Shown: piece after piece, positions 35,880-47,993 of the stretch
How the letters are laid out: every line of letters starts with the position of its first letter
Numbering within the stretch: position 1 is the first letter of the stretch
Assembly: GCF_030272615.1 (NCBI RefSeq)
Contig: NC_081413.1
Coordinates: forward strand, 719,531,867 to 719,595,866
Reading direction: 5' to 3'
DNA length: 64,000 nucleotides
Origin: Cryptomeria japonica
Lineage: Eukaryota > Streptophyta > Pinopsida > Cupressales > Cupressaceae
The notes under the pieces: model-generated
Told to the model about the DNA's origin: nothing
Databases searched by the model: none
What the model saw: only the letters and a program-made list of their open reading frames with translations
Made by a program: the position numbers and the translations under genes

Positions 35880-37366
35880 AATCTTCTACTCAAAGTATCC
35901 ACTACTTTATTCAACTGGCCCTTCTTATGCTTAAGAGTAAAGGTGTAAGCTTGTAAGTATTCTACCCATTTAACATGCCTATGATTCAGTTTATCCTGTG
36001 AGTTCAAGAAACTGAGTGCCTGATTCTCTGTGTATACAACAAACTCTTTAGGAAGAAGATAGTGTCTCCATTTCCTAAGTGCTTGTACTGATGCATAAAT
36101 TTCTAAATCATAGCATGAGTACTTTTTCTTTGCATCATTCAATTTCTCACTAAAGAATGCAACTGGTCTATTTTCTTGACTTAAAACAGCTCCTACTACA
36201 ATATTACTAGCATCACATTCAATAGTAAAAAGCTTATCAAAACTAGGTAAAATGAGCACTGGTTGAGTAGCTACTTTAGTTTTTAGTAGTTCAAACCCCT
36301 TATTTTCTGCATTTGTCCATTGAAACTTTACCTTTATACCCCCTTTGATGGTGTCCAACATTGGAGCACAAATCTCAATGAATCCCTTGATGAATTTCCT
36401 ATAAAACTAAGCCAAACCATGGAAGCTTCTGACATTACTGGCTATCTTAGGAGTTGGCCAACTGGTTATTGCAGGAACTTTTGAGTGATCCATTTTCAGA
36501 TTGCCTCCTGATACAACAAAACCAAGATAGAGCAACTCTTGCTTCATAAAATCACATTTCTCAAGATTAATGGTTAGCTGTGCATCAGATAACTGTTTCA
36601 AAACATTAGCTAAATGTTGTAAGTGCTCTTCCTTAGTCTTTCTGAAAATAAGAATATCATCTAAATACACTACAACAAATTTGCCAATGAAATCATGTAA
36701 AACTTCATTCATGAGCCTCATGAATGTGCTGGGAGCATTAAAGAGTCCAAAAGGCATGACTAGCCATTCATAGAGACCCTCATTTGTTTTGAAAGTTGTC
36801 TTCCACTCATCCCCCTCTTTGATCCTTATCTGATGGTAACCACTCTTCAAATCTATCTTACTGAAATATTGTGCGCCCCCCAAACAATCCATCAAATCCT
36901 CTATCCTTGGTATGGGAAATCTATATCTGATGGTGATTTTGTTTATGGCCCTAGAATCTATACAAAGCCTCCATGTTCCACCCTTCTTAGGTGCCAACAC
37001 TGTAGGTACTGCACAAGGACTAATGCTTTTCCTAATCAGCCCTTGGTCTAAGAGTTCTTGTATTTGTCTTGCTACCTCTTTGTTTTGGTCAGGGGTCATC
37101 TTGTAGGCTGCCTTATTGGGCAAAGAGGCTTCAAGAATGAAGTCAATTTGATGGCTAATGGCTCTAGGAGGTGGTAAGGTTGTAGGTGTACCATCACTGA
37201 TTATTTTTTTGAAGTTATCAAGGATTTTATGCACCTCACATAGTATCTCAACTTTCTTTTCTGCCTTTTCTTCCTTAGGCTTCACTATGAGTGCAAATCC
37301 TACTCCTTCACCTTCTTTGAGTGTTTTTATGAACTCTTTCTCATTCACTAACATGATGTTAGGCAC
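35880..37366 (-). pseudogene. pol: G2 reverse transcriptase and RNase H
   Basis: Best preserved part of G2. RT has AVPTVLAPKKGGTWRLCIDS, YRFPIPRIEDL, FSKIDLKSGYHQIRIKEGDE, MPFGLFNAPSTFMRLMN and YLDD. RNase H has FTIECDASNIVVGAVLSQ, RPVAFFSEKL, YDLEIYASVQALRKWRHYL and VYTENQALSFL. A single in-frame TAG (about 36404, GLA*FYRKF, CAG-to-TAG) separates the two long blocks. Confidence 0.95.
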
Positions 37367-37369
37367 CTT

Positions 37370-37757
37370 ATTTCTACTCTCTCCTTCTTTAGTGAGGGAT
37401 TGAATCTAGTAGTTTACTCCATCTTTCTAAAAAGAATAGGAGTTTCTTTCTCCATCATGTTGTGCTTTTCAGTCAAACTGCCATGGTCTACCCAACAGTA
37501 GGTGGCAAGCATCCATAGGAAGGATGTCACATAGGATACTATCTACATATCCCCCAATGTGGAAATCTACCCAATCTTGCTCATTTACCAACACATGTCC
37601 CTTATTCAACTAGGTGACTTTGTATGGCTCCTTGTGTAGGTAGTTTCAATTTGCTTACCGCTTCTTCTGATATGTTGTTATCTGTGGATCCTGAATCTGT
37701 GATCACCTTACACACCTTTCCCATGATTTTACACTTAATCCTGAACAATTCTCTTCT
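37370..37757 (-). pseudogene. G2 aspartic protease
   Basis: The active site VITDSGSTDNNI is readable on the minus strand (about 37680-37715). The rest is broken by several stops and frame changes before RT begins at 37366. Confidence 0.7.
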
Positions 37758-38970
37758 CTATGAGGCCTCTGTATTATGTGGCTTCTTCATTAACACTCTC
37801 TTTATCATCAAACTCTCACCATCTTCTGAAGCTAGATGGTTCAATGCTGAAGTTCTGGTATTACCTCCATCTTCTTGAACATAGTTTACTCTCTTTTCAC
37901 CTCCATAGGATGAACTAGGCTTCTCTAGGCATCTATAGTTAGGGTGGCCCAACTTTTGGTAGTTATAGCACTTCATGGTTGAGAAGTAGGACCCCCTCTC
38001 TGGTCCATTAGATCTACCCCTACTCGGGTTGCTTGATCCCCTACCCCTATAGTTGGGTTTTCTCTGAGAATCCCCACTTTGCTCAATAAGCTTAGACTCT
38101 CCTTGGAACCGTTGATCTATGTTTCTTACCCCAAAACTGCCTCTATGTCCTCTACCATCTCTTCCCCTACCTCTTCCTCTATTGTTTTTTTCTTGCTTTC
38201 TTGTACCTTTCTCTTCCACCTTAAGTGCCAATTGATAGCACTTGTGTACGGTTTGTGGGCATAAAAAAGCTCATCTCTTCCTAGATGTTCCATCTTAACC
38301 CATTCAAATACCTTGCCACTTTTATACTCTCATCCTCCACTACTCTGGATCTCATGCACAGTTTCTGAAACTCTTCAGTGTAGCTACTGACATCTAGGTC
38401 TTTTTGTCTCAAGTTTTCTCTTTTCTTGTGAAGTTGTATCTCATAGTCTTCAGGAAGGTAGGTCTCTTTGATTTTGGCTACCATTGCCTTCCAGGTGGCT
38501 AGTGGTTGCTTACCTTCTTTCACCCTTTCCTTTTGGATGAATTTCCACCGTGTTAAGGCTGCCCCTCTCAACCTTGATTTTGCCACCTTAACCTTTTGTG
38601 CTTCAGTCACTCCATCACACTCAAAATGGTTTTCTAACCCTTCAATCCACTCTATTAGAGCATCTAGATCCATCTTCCCACTGAAAAGAGCCACTCTTTC
38701 TAAGGTCTTACCACTCAAAGCTCTCAAGGCTTTCAAGAATGGTTCTTTCTCAATGACAGGGTCAGGTATGGGAACCTCATCTTCTATGGCCACCATTTTA
38801 CCCTTATCTCCAACCTTATCATGGACCTCTTCAGTTCTGACTTCTACTTCAGCTAGTTTTATTGCTAGTTGATTTAATCTGTCTCTAAGTGCCCTATTTT
38901 CCTCTTCTTGGCCAATTCTGCATTGGTCACCATGTTTTCCTAATGTGTATTTCTCCTGAATCTTTTGTTT
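37758..38970 (-). pseudogene. gag: G2 gag
   Basis: Gag core at 38281-38796: FSGKMDLDALIEWIEGLENHF, LRGAALTRWKFIQ, ATWKAMVAKIKETYLPEDYE and DVSSYTEEFQKLCMRS, typical of chromovirus retrotransposon Gag. A TAG at 38281 (CAG-to-TAG) and a frameshift near 38255 lead to the basic Arg/Gly-rich nucleocapsid with one knuckle, CYNYQKLGHPNYRC (about 37930-37970; the second cysteine is tyrosine). The reading upstream of 38796 to the primer site is open for part of its length, so the true start may be near 38950. Confidence 0.85.
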
Positions 38971-38982
38971 GCTCTGATACCA
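38971..38982 (-). promoter_or_regulatory. G2 primer binding site
   Basis: Minus strand TGGTATCAGAGC, the initiator-Met tRNA complement, three bases from the LTR end. Confidence 0.88.
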
Positions 38983-39990
38983 CTATGATAGGGAGCTTGG
39001 TAGGTAAGCACTCACAAGGCTAGTTGCTCAAAAAGATCAATTTATTGATTAAGGACTTGTAGTGTCTATTGTATATGACTATCCAATCCCTTCTATTGTT
39101 GTAATGTCAAGTCCTCCATGGTTGACTTGCCTCACAAACTCCCTTTTTGGTGATGACTCTTGCCCATCCACAAAACTACTCAAAATACTTAACCCTTCCA
39201 ACTACACTTGCTCTTTCTTGGCTCTTGGGGCCTTCAACCTTCGGTTTCAACGTGTACTAGGGATCTTCCACATGGAAATGCAGGGGCAGTAAGGTGTTAT
39301 TCACCTTTGAATGCTCATAATCTTGTTTTAGGTCTATAACCCTCAACTTGCTCAAATTCATTAATATGGCTCAACTACCCCCAAATGAGGTTGCACACTA
39401 TCTATGGGTCCCAAGTACACTTGTTGGACTATTTGAAATGTTTTCATTATGTTTCATAAGCCTCCAAGTTCCATTTTCCCATCGGGTTCATGCATTCTAA
39501 AAAAACTGTCATTTTGTTGTGTGTTATGCCGCAGGGCTACTAGCCCGTGTAGGCCTAATTGGCCTTATTTTTCTCCCACTAGTCAACAATGGTCCTTTCC
39601 ACCACAAATATTGTTTGTAATGATGTTTTAGAAGTGTATGATCAAGGATTTTTGAGGTTTAGTCCACTGTTAGTGTAGATTTAAGACTGTCCACTTTTTA
39701 TGGCATAATTTGAGGGTTTTGTAGGGTTTGGAGCAAGCAATGTTTGAAAGTCTCTCTCACTCCACTCTTCAAGCCTCCTCCATGGTAAAGGAACTTTTCC
39801 ACATCTCAAGGAAACTTCCCTTGCTTTTCCCTTGCAGGGAAAATGTCAAACACTTGGCAGACAAGAAGGAAAATAGTGCCATGCCTTTGTCACTGTCTTT
39901 TCACTGCCTTTTCACAGTCAACTACTGCAATCACTTTAAACCTGCACAAGGAAGTATTTGTATGGAGAGATTACCTCAAAGAGGTCTGAG

Positions 39991-41050
39991 TGTAGGTCCC
40001 AAGGACACCTGAGAGTGGGGAGGGGGGGTGAATCAGTTGTCTAATAAATTCAAACCAAAATCTTATTAACCAACTTAATGCTTAATACCGGTAAGATAGT
40101 TAAATGTGCCGGTAAACAGTGTTAATAGGAAATGTTGTACCGGTAAGAATTAATGCATGAAACATAAGTACAAAGTCAACCACAACACATGACATAAATA
40201 TTTGTACGTGGAAACCCTATAAGGGGAAAAACCACGGTGGGAAACCTTACCCACAATCAGATGATACTACTGCAGATAGTAAGTGTACAAAGAGGGGTCT
40301 GCACATGTAGAAAGGCCAACAACCTAGAGCTCACTGCTCAAACACAAATGGGAGTCACACTGACTACAGTTGGCTGGTTAAATCCAATGAGAATGTACTG
40401 CACAAAATAGCATCTTCATATGCTGGATTTAGTACCGGTGTAATGTTGATATGCTTCTACAAAAACCTAACTTCACCTTCAAATGATGTCTTCATGTATA
40501 TCTCTGCTTGATCTCACATATATCCTTCCTTAAATATTTTTCGCATTCCACATTTGATCTTACAAATAAGATCTTACATTTATACCATACCCTAAGACCA
40601 ATTTTAGTAGGTCGGCTCTACAAGATATTACAATAAAATATTTTACAAATAATACAATATCCGATGCAATAACCGATTGAACATGTCAGCTTAATGCTTT
40701 TATAACAATAATAAATCATCTCCATAGCGTGCCATGCTGATCTAGAAAAGATAAACCTGCCGGTGTAACCCTAGATAACCTAGACCTATTTGCCGGTAAA
40801 AGCAAATATGCAAATAAGAATATACCAATGATATTACTTCAAGGAAAAGTGTCCACATGATGTCTTCGACATTACCAAGTGTCTTCCATGTCATTGCAGG
40901 TACCGGTGAACATTATATCCTTCCGGTTAACCATATACCGGTGATTGTTTGAACAGTTTACTGATTGCCGGTGAATGTTGCTGGATCTCCAAAGTAGGTG
41001 TATTTAGTAGGTGTTGACATCAATGACAAAACCATACCAAAATACCAACA
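39991..41050 (-). repeat. Copia-2 3' LTR
   Basis: 1060 bp; on the minus strand it starts TGTTGGTATTTTGGTATGG and ends GGGACCTACA. It contains many CCGGT motifs. Confidence 0.93.
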
Positions 41051-41417
41051 ATCTCCCCCTTTGGCATTGATGGCAACACAAGATGGAAAAACCATCAAAG
41101 TGCCAAAATAGAAATGCCAAGTACAAAAACCAATTCTCCCCCTGGGAGTAATATGTGTTTATACAAAGATTTATTTACAATACCAATCTCTTCTCAAAAA
41201 GATAATGCTTATTTCCATATATTTTTCCTTAATGTTTTTCCATATATCTCTCCCCCTTTGACATCAAATGCCAAAGTCACAAAAAGGTCAAGTTCATACA
41301 AAATACCAACCAATTCAATATACCAACTACTCCCCCTGAGAAGTAGCTTCCTCATCAAAAACCGGAATAAAAGATTTGTCCATTTAATTCTGTCGGTTGA
41401 TGACAATCATCAACTGT
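41051..41417 (-). promoter_or_regulatory. Copia-2 3' UTR with four polypurine-like boxes
   Basis: On the minus strand the box AGGGGGAG occurs at 41053-41060 (next to the LTR), 41136-41143, 41250-41257 and 41330-41337. The LTR-proximal box is the expected polypurine tract (CAAAGGGGGAGAT before TGTTGG). Confidence 0.8.
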
Positions 41418-44400
41418 CTAAGTCTCTACCAGTGGAGGTAAGACTCCAAGCTGATCTCTGAGATGCTCAAAAGTTTCCTTAGGCAAAGGTTTTGAAAAAA
41501 TATCTGCAAGTTGTTCTTTAGTATTCACATAAACCAATTTTATTTCCTTTTCTTCAACTTTTTCCCTTAGAAAATTCAGTTTGATAGAAACATGTTTTGT
41601 TTTAGAATGTAATACTGGATTCTTAGATATATCAATTACTGCAGTGTTATCACAATATATAGTAATAGGTTCCTTGCATTTTACCTTTATGTCTTTCAAC
41701 ATTTGCTTAAGCCAAAGTACCTCTTGTACAGTTTGCTGCTGCTGCAACATATTCTGATTTTGCTGTTGATAAAGATGTACAACTCTATTTCTTACTTAAC
41801 CAAGAAACTAATCTCTTTACAAGAAAGAACGCTCCTCCAGTGGTGCTCTTTCTATCATCCACATCTCCTGCCCAATTTGCATCTGTGTATGCATATAGAT
41901 CAAAATTTTCATCATTAGGATACCATAATCCAAGATTTGTTGTACCTTGCAAGTACCGGAAAATCCTTTTTACTGCTGATTCATGATTTTCTTTGGGATT
42001 ACTCTGAAATCTAGAAACTATACATACTGCATTCATAATATCAGGTCTAGTTTGTGTCATATACAGTAAACCTCCTATCATAGATTTGTATCTAGTTGGA
42101 TTAACAGGTGTAGATTCATCCCTTTGAGATAATTTGTCATTTGTAGTCATAGGTGTGCTTACCGGTTTAGAGTTCTCCATCCCAAATTTCTTGAGTAGTT
42201 CTTTCAAGTACTTAGATTGACTCAAAAATATGCCTTTATCAATCTGTAAAATCTACAATCCTAAAAAGAATTTTATTTCTCCAATCATAGACATTTAAAA
42301 TTCATGCTGCATTTTAAGAGAAAATTCTTTGCATAATCCATCTTCTCCTACAAAGATTATATCATCAACAAATACTTCCATAATCAAAATGTCATCATTA
42401 GTTACTTTGTAATATAAATTTCTATTTGCATTTCCTTTAGTAAAACCAATTTTTAAAAGATACTTATCCAATCTTGCATATTAGGCTCTTGGAGCTTGTT
42501 TTAGTCCATACAGAGCTTTTCTTAATCTACAAACCATATCATTGTTATCTGTCAAAGAAAATCCATCCGGTTGTTCAATATAGACTTCCTCTTCAAGATC
42601 TACATTCAAAAATGCACATTTAATATCCATTTGATAAACTTTGTAATCCTTGTGAGCTGCAAAGGCCAAGAATAATCTAACTGCCTCAATTCTGGCTACC
42701 GGTGCAAAGGTTTCATTGTAATCAACTCCTTCTTTCTGAGAATATCCCTTACACACTAGTCTTGCTTTATTCCTGACAACCTTACCATCTTCATTGAGTT
42801 TGTTTCTAAATACCCATTTGGTTCCAATTACATTTTTATTTTCAGGCCGGGGAACTAATGTCCAAGTATAATTTTTTTCAATTTGTCCTAATTCTTCTTC
42901 CATAGCTTTAATCCAAAATTTATCTTCACATGCCTCATTGATAGATAATGGTTCAATTTGAGAAATAAGACATACTTCTTCATTTTCCAATCTTCCTCTT
43001 GTCATGACTCCTTTAAATTTGCTTCCAATTATCTGATCTTCAGAATGATTCAGTCTTACATACCAGGGTGTCTTAGTCTGTTGTTGTTCTTCAATTACTA
43101 TAGTATCCTCTAATGATACCGGAGTAATTGGATCATCATTCTGTACCAGTGGATTTACTGTTGGTTCATTTGTCATAATTTCTGTTACTGGTTCAGAGTC
43201 TATATACCTTGAAGTTCCTCTGAATTGTTCATCAATCTTTACATTTGTACTCTCAACAATTTTCTGTAATCTTTTATTAAAGCATCTATAAGCTTTACTC
43301 TTAGATGAATAACCAAGAAATATTCCTTCATCACTTCTAGGATCAAACTTGCCAATATACTCATCTCTTCTAATATAACATTTACTTCCAAAAATTTTGA
43401 AATACTTAAGAGTAGGAGTATTACCAAACCATAGTTCATGAGGGGTTTTACTAGTTTCACCTTTGATGTGAACTTTGTTGAATGTATAGACAGTAGTGCT
43501 TACTGCCTCTCTCTAGTACACATGTGGTAGATTTGCTTCTGATAACATACTTCTTGCTGCATCCAAAATAGTTCTATTTTTCCTTTCAACAACTCCATTC
43601 TGTTGTGGTGTCTGAGGTGCTGATAACTGTCTTTTGATTCCATTTACTTCACAGAATGTATTAAAATCTCTAGATGTGAATTCTCCTCCTTGATCTGATC
43701 TTAAACATTTAATTTTCTTACCGGTTTCATTTTCAACCATTGCTTTGAATAGTTTGAACTTCCCAAGTGCTTCTGATTTTTCCCTGAGAATAGTAACCCA
43801 TCACATTCTAGAATAATCATCAATAATTAGCATGAAATATCTATCACCTTGTAACCTTTTAGTTCTAGCCACACCACATAAATCAGTGTGAATTAAATCA
43901 AGAGCATTATTGGATTTTTCTGGAATACTTTTGAAACTAGTTCTAACTTGTTTTCCAAATTGACATTCCTTGCAAATTGTATTCTGAGGTTTCATAATTT
44001 TAGGTAGATCTCTAACTGCCTTAGAAGTATTGATTTTTACCATCCAATCAAAATTTACATGACATAGTCTTTTATGCCATAGCCAACTTTCATCTATATG
44101 TGCAATTAAGCATGCCTTTTCACTGTTATTCAAATGAAAGATATTACTTCTAGTCTGATTACCGGTTGCAATTTCCAAACCAGTTCTATTCATGATTTTG
44201 CATTTTCCATTTTTAAATTGTAACTCAAAACCTTTCTCAACTAATTGACCAACACTTAAAAGATTATGTTTTAATCCTTCAACATAGTAAACATTGTCAG
44301 TGTTATGTTTACCATCAGGAGATATTGAACCTTACCTTTGATTGAACAGGCTTTGTCATCTTCGAATCTTACCAAACCTCCATTGTATTCTTGAAAGTTC

Positions 44401-45572
44401 AAGAATTTGCCTTTGTCTCCAGTCATGTGATGTGAGCATCCTGAGTCAATAATCCATTCATCCTTTGATTCAACTTTAGCTGCTAGGGCTTGTTCTACCA
44501 GTTGAGTAATAGGTACCAGTTGATCTTCTGTTATAGCAACAAAGACCCATCCATTGTTTGTTGGATCCTCATCAGAATCATCAGTCACACCTTCATCAGC
44601 AATGTAACAAGATTTATCTTTGTTCTTCTTAAATTTGTATCTCTGATATTTAGGATTAGGTTTGTATGTCCTTCTAGCTTCTTCTCTTAGTCTAGCATGT
44701 CTATCAGGGCATCTTGAAGCCATATGACCAATCTTATTGTAGTTGAAACATTTAAAGGGTGCTTTACCTTCATACTTACTTCCAATTGGACCTTTTGGCA
44801 CTTTTCTTGCAAATAGTGCTTCAAGTTCTTCAAGCTCTTCATTCTTCTTCCTGGTTTCTTTAAGTTCTCTTGCATAAAAGGCTCTCCAGTCTGATTTGTC
44901 AAAAGATGGAGCAAATGATGTTGATTCTTTGAAGGCCAAATCAGTTTTTATAGTAGCAACAGGACCAAATTCCTCAATTTCAAAAGATGAAAGCTTTCCA
45001 ATCAATGTATCCCTAGTTACTGATGTATTAGGCATTGTTCTCAACTCATTGATAGCAGTAACCTTCATTTTATATGCCAGTGGCAAACCTCTTAAGATTT
45101 TTGAAACAATCTCATCTTCACTCAAGGTTCCTCCACAACATTTGATACCTAAAAAAATTTCATTTACTCTTTCCATAAAAGCATAAATTCTTTCATCTTC
45201 TTCCATTTTCAGATGTTCATACTTGACTCGGAAGCTTTCAAGTTTTGCAATTTTGACTGTGGAATCCCCTTCATTCAGTGTTTCCAAATGATCCCAAATA
45301 GCTTTTGCAGTAGATCTATCTGATAATCCCATGATTTGTTGATTTGATAATGCGCTCAAAAGTGCTTCTCTTGCTTTGCCATCATTTTCTTCATCTTTAG
45401 CTAAAGTAATAGGAGCAGGCTGACCAACTACAGCAGCAGTATAACCATTCTTAGTTACTTCCCAGATGTCTTTACCAATGCAATTCAGATGTGTCTCCAT
45501 TCTGATTTTCCATATTCCATAGTTGGTTCCATCAAGTTTAGGACTATCCTTTGTAAAATAATTAGTAGACAT
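41418..45572 (-). pseudogene. gag-pol: Copia-2 gag-pol
   Basis: Gag starts at ATG 45572 (LDGTNYGIWKIRMETHL, UBN2-type) and has one knuckle, CFNYNKIGHMASRC (second cysteine changed). Protease active site WIIDSGCSHHMTG follows in the same 433-residue ORF, then a frameshift near 44310. Integrase: LWHKRLCHVNF, CKECQFGKQ, LDLIHTDLCG (D), RSDQGGEFTS (D), QQNGVVERKNRT (E). [49 protein letters not shown]. RNase H: AYTDANWAG, ITIYCDNTAVI and QLADIFSKPLP. Stops at about 43800, 43513 (TGG-to-TAG) and 42481 (TGG-to-TAG), plus a frameshift near 41755, inactivate it. It was one polyprotein of roughly 1,380 codons. Confidence 0.95.
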
Positions 45573-45617
45573 TGGATCTCCTCAAGTTGTTAAACTTCTG
45601 CAAAAAAAAGAGGACTA

Positions 45618-45631
45618 GGCTCTGATACCAA
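45618..45631 (-). promoter_or_regulatory. Copia-2 primer binding site
   Basis: Minus strand TTGGTATCAGAGCC one base from the LTR end; initiator-Met tRNA complement. It is repeated at 49458-49471 in the duplicated copy. Confidence 0.92.
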
Positions 45632-45632
45632 T

Positions 45633-46690
45633 TGTAGGTCCCAGGGACAACTGAGAGAAGGGGGGGGGTGAATCAGTTGTCTAATAAATTCAAACCAAAA
45701 TCTTATTAACCAATTTACTGCTTAATACCGGTAAGACAATTAAATGTGTCGGTAAACAGTGTTAATAGGAAATGTTGTACCGGTAAGAATTAATGCATGA
45801 AACATAAGCACAAAGTCAACCACAACACATGACACAAATATTTGTACATGGAAACCCTGTAAGGGGAAAAACCACGGTGGGAAACCTTACCCACAATCAG
45901 ATGATACTACTGCAGATAGTAAGTGTACAAAGAGGGTTCTGCACATGCAGAAAGGCCAATAGCCTATAGCTCACTGCTCAAACACAAATGGGAGTCACAC
46001 TGACTATAGTTGGATGGTTAAATCCAATGACAATGTACTGCACAAAATAGCATCTTCATATGCTGGATTCAGTACCGGTGTAATGCTGATATGCTTCTAC
46101 AAAAACCTAACTTCACCTTCAAATGATGTCTTCATGTATATCTCTACTTGATCTCACATATATCCTTCCTTAAATCTTTTTCGCATTCCACATTTGATCT
46201 TACAAATAAGATCTTACATTTATACCATACCCCAAGACCAATTTTAGTAGGTCGGCTCTACAAGATATTACAATAAAACATTTTACAAATAATACAATAT
46301 CCGATGCAATAACAGATTGAACATGTTGTCTTAATTCTTTTATAACAATAATAAATCATCTCCATAGCGTGCCATGCTGATCTGGAAAAGATAAACCTAT
46401 CGGTGTAACCCTAGATAACCTGGACCTATTTTCCGGTAAAAGCAAATATGCAAATAATAATATGCCAATGATATTACTTCAAGGAAAAGTGTCCACATGA
46501 TGTCTTCGACATTACCAAGTGTCTTCCATGTCATTGCAGGTACCGGTGAACATTATATCCTGTCGATTAACCATATACTAGTGATTGTTTGAACAGTTTA
46601 CTGATTGCCGGTGAATGTTGCTAGATCTCCAAAGTAGGTGTATTTAACAGGTGTTGACATCAATGATAAAACCATACCAAAATACCAACA
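45633..46690 (-). repeat. Copia-2 5' LTR
   Basis: 1058 bp, same ends as 39991-41050. An extra copy is at 49473-50530. Confidence 0.93.
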
Positions 46691-47993
46691 CTGAGAAGCA
46701 TTAAAGGAACTCCTATTACATTTCCCTTTCCATTACAAGGCATGGATGATGCTTTTGGAAGCACCCCAATGCATTTTGCAAATACCTTATACAAAATAGT
46801 GTACTCATTGTTTGTTACAAAACAGGAATGTTTGATACAATAAATTTAATCCAACAAGCCAAGGTGATGCTCAACACTCTTTACCTCACTCCCAGACCTC
46901 TGCCTCATTGATTTGTCCATTCCAAATTACTTTTGGATGACAATCTTGAGTTTTAATCGTGAACTAGCCTAGTTCACACTCAAATGCATCTTCAAACCAT
47001 TCTTCTGGCACAAAAAGAGAGGAATGTACATTATATACACATGGATCAACTTGGAAGAATCCATTGGAGGGATCCCAAACTTGGATCAACCAAGTTGACA
47101 CATTTTACAACTCCAAACCCCTGGCAAGGTAGCAGATACACAGTTTACAAATATTTTTGACTAAGCACCTTGCAAATGAAAAATCAATGAAACAATTACA
47201 TGAGAAGCCTTATTACATCAACATCTCAACTTAAAAGAAGGTACAGTATGGATTTGTACAGCTATAGTACGGACTGTCCTTCAAAAGGAGAGGAAAACAG
47301 TCATAAAAGCCAAAAAAACTTGTTTTCTATTAAGTTTCACTTGTAAATACAAAAACCAACCCTTTCCAAGGAAAATGGAGGCCTTATGTAGTTTCTCCAA
47401 TTGGTTTTCAATCCTTTGGTATGGACATGGGGCATTCATAACCTTATTTTTCAAGAAAAACCCAAAAATGACAACTTTTGACAACTTTTCAAGCCAAATG
47501 ACAACTTTGCTTGCTCCAAGATGCATTTTTCACAATCTAACCTCATCAACCTATCTAAACAACTTATACATGCTTAAAAAAACTAAACAAACATGTTTCA
47601 ATTCTCTTGAAGACATTAGGAGACCTTTTTGGCAATTTTCCACATTTTTGCCAAAAATTGTCAACTCAAGGCCTGAAATGCAAGATTTGATCTCTTAAGC
47701 CCAAAATGAGATCAAAACCACTTCACATCACTCAAAACAACCTAAAAAAAAAAAAAAAAACCTAACACAATACTTTACAAACATAAAAGCATAAAATACC
47801 CAAAAAATGGGAGTTTTACCCAACTAGGTGCTCCTGCACCAACAGGCTTCTCCCAAGTATCAAATATCCCAGGTAAATTTGGGTAAACAAACCAAGTGGG
47901 GAGAGCTAGATACTCTGGAGCTACCCACAAGTGTTGTTAGGGGGTGTGTAGAAAAGGAACATAATTCAAATATGGAGCTCAAAGCACAACTAG

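Larger units (their letters stand above)
39991..46690 (-). mobile_element. Copia-2: nearly complete Ty1/copia element
   Basis: Minus-strand, 6.7 kb, inserted in the G2 LTR with perfect target duplication CTGAG (39986-39990 and 46691-46695); the other G2 LTR shows the empty site. LTRs are 39991-41050 and 45633-46690, with about 48 differences by eye (about 95.5% identity). Order: LTR, iMet primer site, gag-PR, INT, RT, RNase H, polypurine tracts, LTR. The style fits the Angela/Tork/SIRE side of copia; I do not fix the clade. Confidence 0.95.
32250..47841 (-). mobile_element. G2: chromovirus-type Ty3/gypsy element
   Basis: Minus-strand element, about 8.9 kb without Copia-2. LTRs are 32250-34377 and 38986-47841 (the latter split by Copia-2). 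It carries an iMet-type primer site, gag with one knuckle, PR, RT, RNase H, INT and a decayed chromodomain. It lies in the E LTR ORF; flanks CCAGG (32245-32249) and ACAGG (47842-47846) match at 4 of 5 bases. The E 5' LTR shows the uninterrupted site at about 17180 (GAGGGACAAGCTTCTCCC). LTR identity is about 95-96% in the sample compared. Confidence 0.9.
38986..47841 (-). repeat. G2 5' LTR, split by Copia-2
   Basis: Segments 38986-39990 and 46696-47841 join into a roughly 2150-bp LTR matching 32250-34377. The second segment is repeated at 50536-51681 by the tandem duplication. Sequence TTTTTGCCAAAAATTG at about 47645 is absent from the 3' LTR, and an A17-type run near 47744-47760 is expanded. 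Confidence 0.88.
44154..47993. repeat. Tandem duplication, first copy (3840 bp)
   Basis: Followed directly by 47994-51833 at an offset of exactly 3840. In the lines I compared the copies are identical, including homopolymers, except for G at 47933 against T at 51773. The unit joins Copia-2 gag-PR, primer site and 5' LTR, the end of the G2 5' LTR and 152 bp of the E LTR. The junction shares CTAG at all three borders (44150-44153, 47990-47993, 51830-51833). Confidence 0.95.
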
